A stretch of 64,000 nucleotides of DNA from Metallosphaera hakonensis JCM 8857 = DSM 7519 (GCF_003201675.2 NZ_CP029287.2:62001-126000), one strand, 5' to 3'; shown: positions 18,107 through 28,371, counted from the stretch's first letter. Numbers and translations are program-made. Notes: generated from the sequence alone by a model not told the origin.

Positions 18107-20604
18107 GCCTCCAACAAAATTCTCGCCGATATATTGAAATTATAGCCAGAATAGGATATATATTTAAAGGATAGCCACAAGGGTAACTGATCCTCCCTAA
18201 GTTCACTAACTAAGCTCTCGGAAGGCCCACCTGGAAATATCCCGTAGAATTGTGAGGAATATGGGGAGGCTATGAACCTAAGAGAAGAACCTACGGTCAC
18301 ATAAGGTAAGGGAACGGTGGGGATGTATGGGGTGGAACCCACTGCAAGTGTATGCGGGTCGCCGAATATGGGAATAGGACCCACAGAAAGTGCCTTCAAT
18401 CCCAATGGATTGTAAATCTCCAAGAGGTGTACCTTCCCCCATTGCCATTCACTTACATTGCTTCCCAAGTTTAGTTGTAGTAGTGAGATCGCTTTGGCTA
18501 ATGATTGTTCAACTAAGCCAGAGAAATTCCCATTAACCCAAGGGGACGTAGGGTCGTGTTGTGCAATATAGATGAGATCTGGGACAATGTAAGGTATACT
18601 GGCTATATCCAATATGCCTAACCCAGTGTTATTTACTATCTTCGCAATGCTGTTATTCACCATTTCAGCAACTATATACGTGTATATTGTTGGTGCTACC
18701 TCATTTTCATAAAATGTAAAATTCCATCCCCTTAGATACTTTAATGCGGTTTCCTGAGCACTGTTGTTCACGTTACTACCTATGGCCTTCAATATGAGGG
18801 GAGTAAGTAAGGATGCCCAATAATCTGTCACGTTAGACTGTAGCTTCATCATATCGCTAACGTTGACTTTTCCTTCATATTCCAGGTAGTGATAGATGTC
18901 TTCGGCTCTACCGCCGGAGCTCCAGTATCCACCAATAAATGGAAATGGGTAATTTACCCAGACGGTGGGCTGATTCGGAGCAAACGCGAAACCTCTCTCA
19001 GGATCAATCGTCTGCGGTAAGTATTTGAAGGGTATGTAACCAACCGGTTCGTATCTAGAAATAGTGCCGTTCAAGGGCGTTCTTGCACCCACAACTGACA
19101 CGTTTCTGCCGTCTGGCAACGTCTCATTTATGAGCGGATAAAGCCCGGCTACAATTATACCGGCGTGATGTTTGCTAACTATTGCAAGGTTCTGCGGAGG
19201 AACGACCCAATATCTCGCTGCGTTAATTAGATTGCTAAATGACGTTGAGTTGTCCAAAAGAAATATGGAAACAACCGTGAGTATGGGTTCTTTCCAAGCT
19301 GACCAATAGATACTTATTCCGTAATTCTTGTATTTTGCCACAAGTGGACCATTATTAGTGTAGTAAACAGTATATGTTCTGCCCATCAACGTGTAATTGT
19401 ACTCAGTCATTTGATGCCATTTACCGTTGTAGTAGTATTGAGTCCCATTAATCATCTCGATATAGGCATTTGAAGAGCTCCCTTCAGGAGTAGTTAATCC
19501 CCACGCAGTGTAGGAAGTGTGCCCTATGAGAACCCCTGGTATGCCAACCAGAGACCAACCTGTTACGTTCATCCCTGAGTCCACAAGTTGTAGTGGAATC
19601 CAAACTGAGGGGGAGAATAAAGGTAAATGCGGGTCGTTAGCCAGGATCGGACCTTGGGTGGAGAAATTAGAGGTCACGATCCATGAGTTGCTAGCAAATT
19701 TTGGAAAAGGGATGAAAGGGTCTGAAACGTTCAGTATGGCATACTTCATTAGAGGTACAAGCGCCTTTAGCTCGTCCTTAGTTACCCCTGTAGCCCAGGA
19801 TTTGTACCAATTTAGTGACCATAGATACTGAGGCGAGATATCCTGATCTGTCAAATTGTAACCGTTGACTGTACCATCTCCTGGTACCACTGTAAGATTT
19901 CCGTTCACGAAATGAGGATAGTACGGGTTGATTTCGTTAACTTCCGTGTAGTTAAAATAGGTATAAAGTAAGGCTGACTCAAGTTCGTCATTAAATCCGG
20001 AGGTCAAACTCCAGGCCATGTACTCTCCAAAAGCTAACGAGTATCTTGGAGACCAGGAATAGGGCCTAACGTTCAACAACTTAAACTCCAAGGGCAAATC
20101 TCTGTAGTTTAAACTGTTAATGTAATCGTTAACCCCTTGGGAAAATGCCTCTAGATAAGAGTAAATAGTTGGATAATTTTGCTTTAAGTATTGTGCACTC
20201 ATTATGGCGTTTTGTGGTATTCCTATTAAGTGCATGGCAACGTCAGAGGATAACGCCTTGGCCCCAACCCAAGAGCTCAAGTTTCCCATGGACAAGAGGC
20301 CGAACAATTCCAATTGGAATAACCTCTGACTAGCCTCGTAATATCCTTCAGCGAGGAAAAGGTCATGGAGGTTACTGGCATAAATATGCGCCACACCGTT
20401 ACTATCTACATATATATTTACGTTCCCGGTTAAACCAGGGACGTTAACAACTTGGTTTAGAACTTTCACATTACCGGAGGAGTACCAAACCCCGAGATAA
20501 GGATTCAAAATTGATAGGGACATTGTGAAAGTTGAGATAACTAGTAATAAGATCACTAAAACACCTATTATAACATAATCATAACCCTTCAATCCTCTCC
20601 ACAC
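18103..20604 (-). CDS. Penicillin acylase family (peptidase S45) hydrolase, membrane-anchored
   Basis: An 833-residue Ntn-hydrolase precursor. Residues 9-30 form an uncleaved N-terminal membrane anchor, placing the enzyme outside the cell. The alpha chain is followed by the processing site and nucleophile Ser305 in FASNSWIV, the S-N-x-W signature of S45 enzymes, then NDPHL as in the family. Autocatalytic cleavage before Ser305 would give two chains. Family members split amides or acyl-homoserine lactones; here the substrate is unknown. The many N-x-S/T sites fit a glycosylated surface protein. The start is GTG at 20604. Confidence 0.9.
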   Translation of the reverse strand: MWRGLKGYDYVIIGVLVILLLVISTFTMSLSILNPYLGVWYSSGNVKVLNQVVNVPGLTGNVNIYVDSNGVAHIYASNLHDLFLAEGYYEASQRLFQLELFGLLSMGNLSSWVGAKALSSDVAMHLIGIPQNAIMSAQYLKQNYPTIYSYLEAFSQGVNDYINSLNYRDLPLEFKLLNVRPYSWSPRYSLAFGEYMAWSLTSGFNDELESALLYTYFNYTEVNEINPYYPHFVNGNLTVVPGDGTVNGYNLTDQDISPQYLWSLNWYKSWATGVTKDELKALVPLMKYAILNVSDPFIPFPKFASNSWIVTSNFSTQGPILANDPHLPLFSPSVWIPLQLVDSGMNVTGWSLVGIPGVLIGHTSYTAWGLTTPEGSSSNAYIEMINGTQYYYNGKWHQMTEYNYTLMGRTYTVYYTNNGPLVAKYKNYGISIYWSAWKEPILTVVSIFLLDNSTSFSNLINAARYWVVPPQNLAIVSKHHAGIIVAGLYPLINETLPDGRNVSVVGARTPLNGTISRYEPVGYIPFKYLPQTIDPERGFAFAPNQPTVWVNYPFPFIGGYWSSGGRAEDIYHYLEYEGKVNVSDMMKLQSNVTDYWASLLTPLILKAIGSNVNNSAQETALKYLRGWNFTFYENEVAPTIYTYIVAEMVNNSIAKIVNNTGLGILDIASIPYIVPDLIYIAQHDPTSPWVNGNFSGLVEQSLAKAISLLQLNLGSNVSEWQWGKVHLLEIYNPLGLKALSVGPIPIFGDPHTLAVGSTPYIPTVPLPYVTVGSSLRFIASPYSSQFYGIFPGGPSESLVSELREDQLPLWLSFKYISYSGYNFNISARILLEA

Positions 20605-21326
20605 CTCTTATCTTTTTCCTGCTCATCATGAATTCTCAATGACAGATCATTTTAACGATAATTAATGTTTACATATATACTTTATTTATAATTATATATC
20701 GCATTGAGATTAACTTCTAGAAGTTGTTCTCTTTTTACAGTATAATGTTTAAGGGGAACTCAATCTCAAAAAGGATGCTAACTTCAATTTAAGGAAAAGC
20801 TCTCAATGAGGCCTCCGTTTACGAGAATGAAGGAGTTGTTTAGGCGAGATATATAACTAGGTGTTATGTTCCCTCGATAGTGAATCATTTTGTCTCGATG
20901 ATCATTGATGGAATGAGGGTAATCGAGACCTCTCGTTTGGGTAAGAGATCGTATTACCGACCTCCATCTGCGAGACTAAGATGGGAAACTAAGGTAGGAA
21001 GCAGAATTTTGATTTGAAACGAATCCCTTGAATTTCCAGGACCAATGTCTCTACCAGGGGAATGTGGGTAAAGAGAAAGGGGCTTTTCACCTGGGTGAAC
21101 CTCGCTAATCATCACTTGATTATTTTGGTTTACCCATGAGTAATTCCCACGTTTCGTATGGTAGATCAGTATCCTTTGAAAGTTATACGAGGGTATCTTG
21201 TTAACGCTAATGTTAGAGCCATGTCAAAGTCATAAGAACACGTTAATGCCGGAATCCGTTTATTGCGAGACCGGAAACGTCCGTATTACTCTCCCAAGCG
21301 GTATTTAAGGAAATCGCGTCAAGAAA
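20605..21326. other. Intergenic region between divergent units
   Basis: About 720 bases without a convincing gene. The left 120 bases are A/T-rich and should hold the promoter of the acylase gene. The right end holds TATTTAAGG (21302-21310), 23-29 bases before the two candidate ATG codons of the next gene (21327 and 21333). The middle has scattered GAGA/CTCTC motifs and a segment like a decayed tnpB tail (GGGTGAACCTCGC), too weak to call. Confidence 0.45.
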
Positions 21327-21827
21327 ATGTTCATGGTCCAGGATAACGAAGTGTACCATGCGATTCAACAACTTTACGACGGTAAGCCGGTCGCCATTTC
21401 TAGGCTTAAGAGGAAGTTTCATGGGGATCCAGGATTGGAGGAATCCCTTCAGAGGCTCGAAGCCCAGGGCAAGATTAGATCTGTATCCATTAAGGGAGGA
21501 AAGGGATTTGAACTATCTTCAGACAAGCTTGACCTGGTCCTTCTCGAGATCGTAAACTTGAGGGATGAGGTCAAGAAGTTGAGGGAATCGCTTCAGGAGA
21601 AATCCAAGATAAGGTTAGACCACTTTGACGAGGTCTACAACAGGGTTAGAGACAACTTGGGTTACGCTCACCTGCAGGTAATTAGGGTGGAGATGGGCTT
21701 GGGAAAGGAGGAGTTCTACTCGTCCCTCAGGAGCCACATTGAGGCGAACTACGACCTCATCGCTGGGGGAGAAGAGGGGTTCGTCAGGAAGGGCTCCGTT
21801 TACGGCATAGTTAAGAAGAAGAGGTAG
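21327..21827 (+). CDS. Small putative winged-helix/coiled-coil protein, first gene of AAA-kinase operon
   Basis: A 166-residue soluble protein. Residues 5-60 form a helical unit ending in a strand pair (ISRLKRKFHGDPGLEESLQRLEAQGKIRSVSIKGGKGFEL), the outline of a winged helix. A short coiled coil follows (about 72-95), and residues 100-166 form a second helix-turn-helix-like unit ending in GFVRKGSVYGIVKKKR. It probably binds DNA or acts as an adaptor. Only 5 bases separate it from the AAA+ gene, so they share a transcript. No named family is recognised. Confidence 0.7.
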   Translation: MFMVQDNEVYHAIQQLYDGKPVAISRLKRKFHGDPGLEESLQRLEAQGKIRSVSIKGGKGFELSSDKLDLVLLEIVNLRDEVKKLRESLQEKSKIRLDHFDEVYNRVRDNLGYAHLQVIRVEMGLGKEEFYSSLRSHIEANYDLIAGGEEGFVRKGSVYGIVKKKR

Positions 21828-21832
21828 TACAC

Positions 21833-23182
21833 ATGATCTGCAATATACCCAAGGTTACGGTCACAACGTGGAGCGCAAAGAACGTGATCTTAGCCGGTCC
21901 CACTTACAAGAGATATCTAGAGAAGACCCTTGAGGCAGTCAAGAACAAGGACGTGGCCTCAATAATAGGTCAGCCTGGTATGGGTAAGACTACCATACTC
22001 AGGAAGACCCAGGAGGAGATCAAGGGGCTGAGTTTCTTTCTGGACCTAGCCAGTAAGGCGGAGATAGGAGACGAGTTCTGGGAGAAGGTGGACCACTTTA
22101 AGCTTAAGGAGATGGTATTACCGACATTGAGGGGGAAGGGAGGTAAGTTAGGGTATGGGTTCCTGAAGAGAATAACTGGGGTGAAGTTTGAGGATTGGTT
22201 GGTCAAGGTATGCGGGAAATATGACGATCTTCATCTCAGGCTTTACTGCCTGGATTACTCCAGGAACTTCGATGGAATGCTCAGGTTTCTCTCCGATCTA
22301 AAGGAGGTAACCGAGGTGACGCTCCTAATGGACGAGGTCAGGGAATCCCACATACCCGAGATACACAGGCTAATTAACGCAGGGCTTGGGATTCCAATTG
22401 TTATGGCCATTCCCACGGACTCATATAGTAAGGTCACTGACTTGGCCATCAGGAGGAGACTTGATGAGAGCAGAGTTTCCCTGGATACGGCTTTAACTCC
22501 AGAGGACATAAGGGAGATCATAGATGCTTACTGTCACTCCCTTGTGGACGACATTTTCCCCATAATACTGTCCCTATGGAACGGCGGAGAGCTTAACACA
22601 GTTAGTTCCATGTTGCAGTACATAAAGTCGCAGGCCGAGAACTTTGAGAAGGATTGCGGGGATAACCTAGATTGCGTGAGGGAGAGGGTGAGAAGCTTCC
22701 ATTCCCTCAAGAACCCAGATGAGGACTCCAGGGAGATAGAGAAGTTGATTAGGGAAGTTCTAACCTCTGACTCAAAGGAAATGGAAATTAGCTACGTTCA
22801 TTCCAGGGGAAAGAGAGTGGAGGCAAAGGGTAAGAACCTGGTGGTCGGTGTCTTCTTCATTAAGGATGAGAAGGCCTTCGTGGGTTCAGTGAAGTTAATG
22901 AACGACGATAAGGAGGAGGACGAGGAGGTTAACCTATTGTCAGAGGTGAGGGTCGTGGATCATGAGAAGAGGAGTTACGAGGTTGCAGGGAGGTTCGTGC
23001 TAACGAATTCTGTGAAACTCAAGGTTCCGGACACGGTCACCAAAATAACGGTGTCCACTTTGGAGGCCGTGAGAATTCTCCACGGGGACACGGAGATGCT
23101 AAGGGAGATATTGAGATCGGTACACTTCGTCCTGGACACAGGTAACTTGGTGAACGGTGGCGAAAAAGAAATATTGACCTGA
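21833..23182 (+). CDS. AAA+/STAND-like ATPase with C-terminal beta domain
   Basis: A 449-residue P-loop ATPase. Walker A GQPGMGKTT is at 46-54, Walker B LLMDEV at 164-169, and a sensor-like IPIVMAIPTDS at 187-197. Layout and length resemble archaeal Orc1/Cdc6-like or STAND ATPases. Residues 320-440 form a separate, strand-rich region with an acidic loop (MNDDKEEDEEVN), not part of the ATPase core. It lies between a putative DNA-binding protein and a Ser/Thr kinase, which suggests an ATP-dependent switch that feeds or receives phosphorylation. Substrate and trigger are unknown. Confidence 0.8.
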   Translation: MICNIPKVTVTTWSAKNVILAGPTYKRYLEKTLEAVKNKDVASIIGQPGMGKTTILRKTQEEIKGLSFFLDLASKAEIGDEFWEKVDHFKLKEMVLPTLRGKGGKLGYGFLKRITGVKFEDWLVKVCGKYDDLHLRLYCLDYSRNFDGMLRFLSDLKEVTEVTLLMDEVRESHIPEIHRLINAGLGIPIVMAIPTDSYSKVTDLAIRRRLDESRVSLDTALTPEDIREIIDAYCHSLVDDIFPIILSLWNGGELNTVSSMLQYIKSQAENFEKDCGDNLDCVRERVRSFHSLKNPDEDSREIEKLIREVLTSDSKEMEISYVHSRGKRVEAKGKNLVVGVFFIKDEKAFVGSVKLMNDDKEEDEEVNLLSEVRVVDHEKRSYEVAGRFVLTNSVKLKVPDTVTKITVSTLEAVRILHGDTEMLREILRSVHFVLDTGNLVNGGEKEILT

Positions 23183-23197
23183 ACTAGGATAGAGTTA

Positions 23198-24706
23198 ATG
23201 CTCCTCCACAGGGTGAACTGGGACTTCAAGAGAGAAGGAGTGAAAATCAAGGTAAACATTTTGATAACGTTTTACTGGAGGAATCAGTTTATCGAGATCC
23301 CTGTGGACGTTGATGAGATAGAGGTTAAATTCGACGGTGTGACCGCAAACTGCTACCCCACCGGTAGTACGGGAAGTTACGTCTGTAGGGTCCTAACTTC
23401 GCCTGGTTATCACGTCCTCCATGTCTGGGGATCGCGGTATCAGGGATTGTGGTCTCGTGAGGTAACCGAGGGAGATCTAAACCTGGAGTTTGAGCCGGAG
23501 CTAAATGTGGCCCTGAATTTCGTGGGGAAGACCCTTCATGTTTTCGTGAGAGGTTCCCAGGATCTTGACCCCGACATTATCATGGGGAAACTCGATGGAA
23601 CTCTCATAACCCTGAGGAGAGTGGGACGAGGACACTACGTTTCTGAAATTAATAAGGGGGGAGTTGTTGAGGTTGAAGCGTGTTATCGTAACGATTGTCG
23701 GAAAGCCGTGATCACAGCGAATCCCACCCCAAGCTTAAGGGACTGGGATGCAAGATTATGGCTTAACAGGGACCTCTACGGCTATCATGTTGTTGACCTC
23801 CTAGGAGAGGGAGGCTTCAGCTACGTTCTCAAGGCCACCTCTCTAGATAGAGTGTTTGCCTTGAAGATTCCCAAGCTCACCTTCTCCCCCTCTAAGGGTA
23901 TCACTAGGAACGTCTCGGATACCTTGGGAGACCTCTTCAAGGAACAGAGTGCCCTCTTGGAACTCAGTGAACAATCCCCTTTCCTCGTTAAACTTGAGGG
24001 AGTTCATGTGGATAAGGAAACTGTGAGGAGAGCTATGATCGATCCCAACTTTTACCTGGAATATCCTCCAATGATTGTCATGGAGTATATGGAGGGAGGA
24101 CCTGTGACTCGATTGGTGAACGATGACGCGATGTTTTACTCGGATTCGTGGAAGGCGGTAGTGTTCATGATGGTCCAGAGGGTGTCAAGTGGCCTCCTGA
24201 AGGTTCACGAAAGGGGTTACGTTCATTGCGACGTTAAGCCCTCCAACATATTGCTGGATCACAGACCCCCTACAACGGCTATGGAGCTTCTAGGGGAGCT
24301 TAAGTCCAGACATGTTAACCCTAAGTTGGCAGATCTGGGATCTGCAGTAAAGAACGGGAGTACCCCACCTGGGGCGACTTTGGAATATGCATCCATAGAA
24401 CAGGTCAACTCCCTATTTTCGAGGGGAGTGAATTGGACCGACGATATTTACTCCCTGGGGGCCACCCTGTTCTACTTGCTAACAAGGAAGTACCTGAACG
24501 AGCCCATCTTGGCCGACATGGAGAAGGCGTTTAGCACGGGGAAGAAATTGAACAATTCCTTATATCGAAAGAGAGATTTCACCCCTCTTCTCAACTCCGG
24601 CCTGGACTCCAAGGTAACCTCATTCATAAGGGAAATGACCTCCGAGAGAGCGGAGGATAGGCCTAGCGCTGTGAAAGTCTTCAATTTCTTTAGCTCCTTA
24701 CTCTAA
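23198..24706 (+). CDS. Soluble Ser/Thr protein kinase with N-terminal beta-sandwich domains
   Basis: A 502-residue Hanks-type kinase. The Gly-rich loop GEGGFS is at 203-208, catalytic Lys223 in ALKIP, the acidic hinge MEYMEGG near 295-301, catalytic loop HCDVKPSN at 343-350 (Asp345) and Mg-binding DLG at 379-381 in place of DFG. TDDIYSLGATLFYLLT is the F-helix. Residues 15-180 hold two strand-rich modules, probably Ig-like, absent from most archaeal kinases. There is no membrane segment. HCD instead of HRD implies that activation may not need phosphorylation of an activation loop. It is the third gene of the AAA-kinase operon. Confidence 0.9.
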   Translation: MLLHRVNWDFKREGVKIKVNILITFYWRNQFIEIPVDVDEIEVKFDGVTANCYPTGSTGSYVCRVLTSPGYHVLHVWGSRYQGLWSREVTEGDLNLEFEPELNVALNFVGKTLHVFVRGSQDLDPDIIMGKLDGTLITLRRVGRGHYVSEINKGGVVEVEACYRNDCRKAVITANPTPSLRDWDARLWLNRDLYGYHVVDLLGEGGFSYVLKATSLDRVFALKIPKLTFSPSKGITRNVSDTLGDLFKEQSALLELSEQSPFLVKLEGVHVDKETVRRAMIDPNFYLEYPPMIVMEYMEGGPVTRLVNDDAMFYSDSWKAVVFMMVQRVSSGLLKVHERGYVHCDVKPSNILLDHRPPTTAMELLGELKSRHVNPKLADLGSAVKNGSTPPGATLEYASIEQVNSLFSRGVNWTDDIYSLGATLFYLLTRKYLNEPILADMEKAFSTGKKLNNSLYRKRDFTPLLNSGLDSKVTSFIREMTSERAEDRPSAVKVFNFFSSLL

Positions 24707-24962
24707 AGAAGTGGCAAATCTTGGATGATGACCCAATGAAGAAAGATGTTAAGTGAATATCCCTACGTAGTCGATTCTAGAATGTTGAATTAAATTCATT
24801 ATAGCCATTTTCGTATAGGAAATGTGAGCGTATCTTCTCATTCATAAATCACAATTCAAGAAAATCCTGGATCGTTGTAGGATGAGGATTTGCGTTTGAG
24901 TATCAAAAAAAGATTAATGAAACATAAAAAACCTGAACATTCATTTATCCATGATACAGGAC

Positions 24963-26342
24963 CTATACTTCGCTGGCCATCAAGCTCTCTCTCGAGCTCT
25001 CCTCCAGTGATTTCCTCTTAGTCTCTGGAATGGCGACGAACGTCAAAACGGCGGCCACAGCTGATATGGCTGCAAGGAAATATACCGCGAAGGATTCGCC
25101 GAACTCATGAAATAGCGAAGGGAAGACGAAAGATGTTAAAGTTGCCCCTATTCTACCGGAGGCCACTGTGAGTGACTGTATGAACCCTCTGACCTTTGTT
25201 GGAGCCAGCTCCACGCCAAGAATCCCAGAGGCTGATACGGATCCTGGTCCCGCCTGAGAGCCCAGGTTCTGAAGCCCATAAAGGAAGAACGCGATAGCCG
25301 GACTAAAGGACGCTCCTGCGGAGCTCTTGTAAAATGCAAAGGACATTAAGGATAGGGCCATTACCACGAAGCCAACAACTTGAAGTGGTTTCCTACCAAC
25401 TCTGTCAATTAAGGATAGGGCTACGATCCCTCCAGGTATGGTGAAGGCTCCCTCAATTAGAAGTTGAAATATCGCCGGCTTAATACCCAAGCTGCTGGCT
25501 ATGAGATTGGGACCAAATAGTATACCCGAATAAGCTACAATATCGAACAAGAACCAGAGGAGACAAGCTGATAGGAAAATGGCCCAGTTTGCCTTAATGT
25601 AATCAAAAGCTCCCCTATTGTCCCTAATGCTTGAATTCAGGTTTACCTCTTGTCCAGTAACTTCCCTTATGACGTTCTTGACCCCTTCTTGATCTCCTTT
25701 TATTCTCCCTAAGAACCTAGCGGTTTCCGGTATCTTCCTTCTTAAGTAGATGACTGATGCTGAAGGTATGGCTCCAGCAGCTAACACAATTCTCCAGATG
25801 AGGGAGCCGGGTAAGCCAAGTGCTTGCAGTAAGAGGTTGATAATTGCAGCTAAGGTGGCACCGAAACCCCAGAAAAGCCCAAAACCCAAGGCTATGGTCT
25901 TCCCCCTATCCTTGGCGTTGGCGTGTTCCGCCATTATCATTGGAGATAGAACGTAATCAGCACCTACACCTATACCCAAGAGAAACCTAACAATGATGAG
26001 CTGAGTGGGGTCCGTTACGAAAGCCTGCAGGAGAGCGCCCACTGTCATTAGCCCCACGTCCAGCCCGTAAAACTTCTTTCTCCCCATGTTAGAAAGTAGG
26101 CCGAAGATGATGGCACCCAACGCTGCCCCTGCTAGGGCTGAACCCGAAATGGCCGCAGTTATTGTCACGTAATCCGGACTTTTGGTTGTGATCCCGAAGT
26201 CGGAGAGAACCAGGAGTAGGACTATACCGATGGAGGAGAGATCATATCCATCGGTGAACACTCCCATTCCCGTGGTTATTAGTGACTTGATGTGGAAAAA
26301 TGAAAACTTCTTTTCTTCTAACGGTTTGAATATGTCCTTCAT
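24963..26342 (-). CDS. MFS transporter, metabolite:H+ symporter (sugar/phosphate/carboxylate) type
   Basis: A 459-residue, 12-helix major facilitator. TGMGVFTDGYDL in TM1, the loop GRKKFYGLDVG, and RFLLGIGVGADYVLSPMIMAEH in TM4-5 are the pattern of the phosphate/metabolite:proton symporters (PHS/MHS groups). The central loop between helices 6 and 7 is hydrophilic (about 200-245). The C terminus has the ETKRKSLEE motif of the sugar-porter branch. It is monocistronic; a TATA-like AGTATACTAAAAAAG lies about 28 bases upstream on the minus strand. Confidence 0.85.
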   Translation of the reverse strand: MKDIFKPLEEKKFSFFHIKSLITTGMGVFTDGYDLSSIGIVLLLVLSDFGITTKSPDYVTITAAISGSALAGAALGAIIFGLLSNMGRKKFYGLDVGLMTVGALLQAFVTDPTQLIIVRFLLGIGVGADYVLSPMIMAEHANAKDRGKTIALGFGLFWGFGATLAAIINLLLQALGLPGSLIWRIVLAAGAIPSASVIYLRRKIPETARFLGRIKGDQEGVKNVIREVTGQEVNLNSSIRDNRGAFDYIKANWAIFLSACLLWFLFDIVAYSGILFGPNLIASSLGIKPAIFQLLIEGAFTIPGGIVALSLIDRVGRKPLQVVGFVVMALSLMSFAFYKSSAGASFSPAIAFFLYGLQNLGSQAGPGSVSASGILGVELAPTKVRGFIQSLTVASGRIGATLTSFVFPSLFHEFGESFAVYFLAAISAVAAVLTFVAIPETKRKSLEESSRESLMASEV

Positions 26343-26781
26343 AGGTTACAATGGACTAACCTCTTTTTTAGTATACTCCATATAATCAATTTAGAATTCT
26401 ATAACTTATATGTATCTATATAATCTATATAGCTAAATTGGGATTATGGCCTCATATTTCCATGGTTTCAAAATGAAGTTATTCATGCAATGAGTTTCCA
26501 AAGATGAAACTTGAATAGGCTCGATCTCGATATGTATCGGGAAGCAGTGGTGTTACACCAATTTTACTCATTAAGAGGAAATTTCTTAAACACGGGTATA
26601 TCTCTCGTTAAGTCGAGAAAATAAGTTCAATTACGATGCAATGAACGAGAAAGATTGAATTACGCGCGAAGAAGGAGAGAGGAGACGTGTTTTTCCGCGT
26701 GCTGTAATACTAAATGTCTAGTATTATCAAGTAGAGAGTTGAGGGAGAAAAGATTTAACCGAGGGACCCCAGAGCCCCACT
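26343..26781. other. Intergenic region left of a transposase relic
   Basis: Apart from the promoter of the minus-strand transporter near 26365-26380 I see no gene or clear repeat. The right third probably belongs to the degraded insertion sequence, but its end cannot be placed. Confidence 0.4.
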
Positions 26782-27705
26782 ATGCAAACCATGTTAAGCC
26801 GAGTACAGGTTCCCGTGTACTCCCAAGAGAGGTTGGAGTCCCTCGCTCAAGTTATGGCATTGGAGCAGTTTAAATTTATCTCTCCCAATCCCGAGAAGCT
26901 GGTCCAGGCAGCTCCTTCCCTACTTCGGGGGAACAGGGGGAAGGACTACGTGTACCTCACGAGGTCGGGAGAGGGGTTGGGCTCATCTCGTGGAGGAGGA
27001 AGGGAGTGAAGGCTAGGACGCTGGAGGTCGTCCACCCGGTCAGGTGTTCCCTCCAGGTCCAGTTCACCGACCTGAGAGGAGAGAGCCCTTCTCTCTTCCT
27101 CCTCCACTCCGTGCAAGAGGTCGTGAAGCGCGTGGAGGTAGATTACGTGCTCGCAGACGCGGGTTTCCTCAACTTCCAGGTACTAAGGGAGATGCCCGTG
27201 AAGGTCGTGGTGAGGGGGAAGTCCGGTAGTGTTTCTGACAAGTTCTCAGCTAGGGACAAGAGATGTCTAGGTCAAATACTTACTGGAAACACTAGGTTTG
27301 AAGGGCTTCCAACTCTCCTCCCTTCGTCTCCAGGAGAGCGTAAGGAAGATGGAAGACAGGACTTACGTTGCGTACAGGGAGCTGGAGCTCGACGGCCTCT
27401 ACTACTACGACGTGGTCTACGTGAAGGACAAGGAGAGGCCCAGGCACTTCACCTTCGTCACCAACTTCAAGGGCGACCCCTACACCATAGCTGAACTCTA
27501 CAGGCTAAGGTGGCAGATCGAGGAGGGCTTCAAGGTAAGGAAGGCCAGGATAGAGCTGGTGAGGAAGCTCAGGAACAAGGTCTTCCTCTTCCTCTGCTAC
27601 ACGATACTGGACAACGCGTGGAACCTGTTCAACCGTGTCGTCTTCGGCTACATCACTCCAGGCAGGAAGTTCATCTCCTTCGACTCCTTCATCAAACTTC
27701 TCTAA
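26782..27705 (+). pseudogene. Degraded DDE transposase (IS4-like) broken by frameshift and MITE
   Basis: Three pieces in two frames encode one transposase. The first (26782-about 26980) ends where the frame must change, because LISWRRKGVKARTLE continues in another frame. The second carries the catalytic Asp in DYVLADAGFLN. A 68-bp MITE then interrupts the gene after GKSG (27226). The third resumes with LKGFQLSS and contains YRLRWQIEEGF, the Y-R-E part of an IS4-type catalytic motif. Removing the MITE plus one GG rejoins pieces two and three in frame; the first frameshift remains. The element is dead. Its termini could not be placed. Confidence 0.75.
27227..27294 (+). mobile_element. 68-bp MITE, copy 2, inside a transposase gene (GG duplication)
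   Basis: The perfect ends are TAGTGTTTC and GAAACACTA. GG at 27225-27226 is repeated at 27295-27296. Excising 70 bases restores the host reading frame (K-S-G-L-K-G-F), which proves the boundaries independently of the repeats. Confidence 0.88.
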
Positions 27706-27843
27706 AAACCGGGGCGTGCAGGGTGGGCTATGCACGTCCTCACAACCACGTGAGAAAAATTCAGAATCCACTGATCTTGGTCGAATATACTGGCTAAATA
27801 TGTCTAAAAATACTTAAACATGTTATGTTTCATTGTATTTAAT

Positions 27844-27920
27844 CAACATTTACTCTATATCAATCAATAATTAAAAGTACAAATTATATATCATCTAGAT
27901 GAACTTAATTGGTGAAACAC
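27844..27920 (+). repeat. A/T-rich 80-bp repeat, copy 1
   Basis: It shares ATTAAAAGTACAAATTATAT, then CATCTAGA-GAACTTA and TTGGTGAAACA, with 30757-30835. No terminal repeats or coding potential were recognised. Confidence 0.6.
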
Positions 27921-28276
27921 CACTGAATGATAAGACAAAAACTTGCTGGAAGTACTAACGAAGTGCCCTCTTTAACCCTGTCTCCCCGCTCTCTATCTTC
28001 AAGAGAGTGGACTTGGATAAAGAGATGGCCTTAACTTCGACGAGAGTGACTCCCTCAAACATCTTTACGCCATGGAAATCATGATCACCTATTCCTCCTC
28101 CCACATATACATTAAACGCGTCATTTCCCATGCCACGATTCCTAAATCCAGGTATAGTATGTTGAGCATTTAAACTACCCCTTACATCACAAGGGGCATT
28201 GAACGTAATTTATAATATAAGACTGATACAATTTTTAAAGGAGTACTTATTATAACAAGATAAGATGACAACCATT

Positions 28277-28371
28277 TATACTTGGTCATAGTCTAAAGTT
28301 CAATGTAGCGTCCAAACTCCCTCGATGTATCAGAGAAGCTTACGTTGCCCTTTAGAGTCTCAGTAAGTATA
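28277..28371 (+). mobile_element. 95-bp MITE-like repeat, copy 1
   Basis: The inverted ends are TATACTTGGTCATAGTCTAA and the complement of the right end, TATACTTACTGAGACTCTAA. The left two thirds recur at 43956-44021. It is non-coding. Confidence 0.6.

Noticed and set aside
26655-26873. A 72-codon frame at the left of the transposase relic
   Set aside because: Arg/Cys-rich random-looking sequence; the transposase reads in a different frame from 26782.
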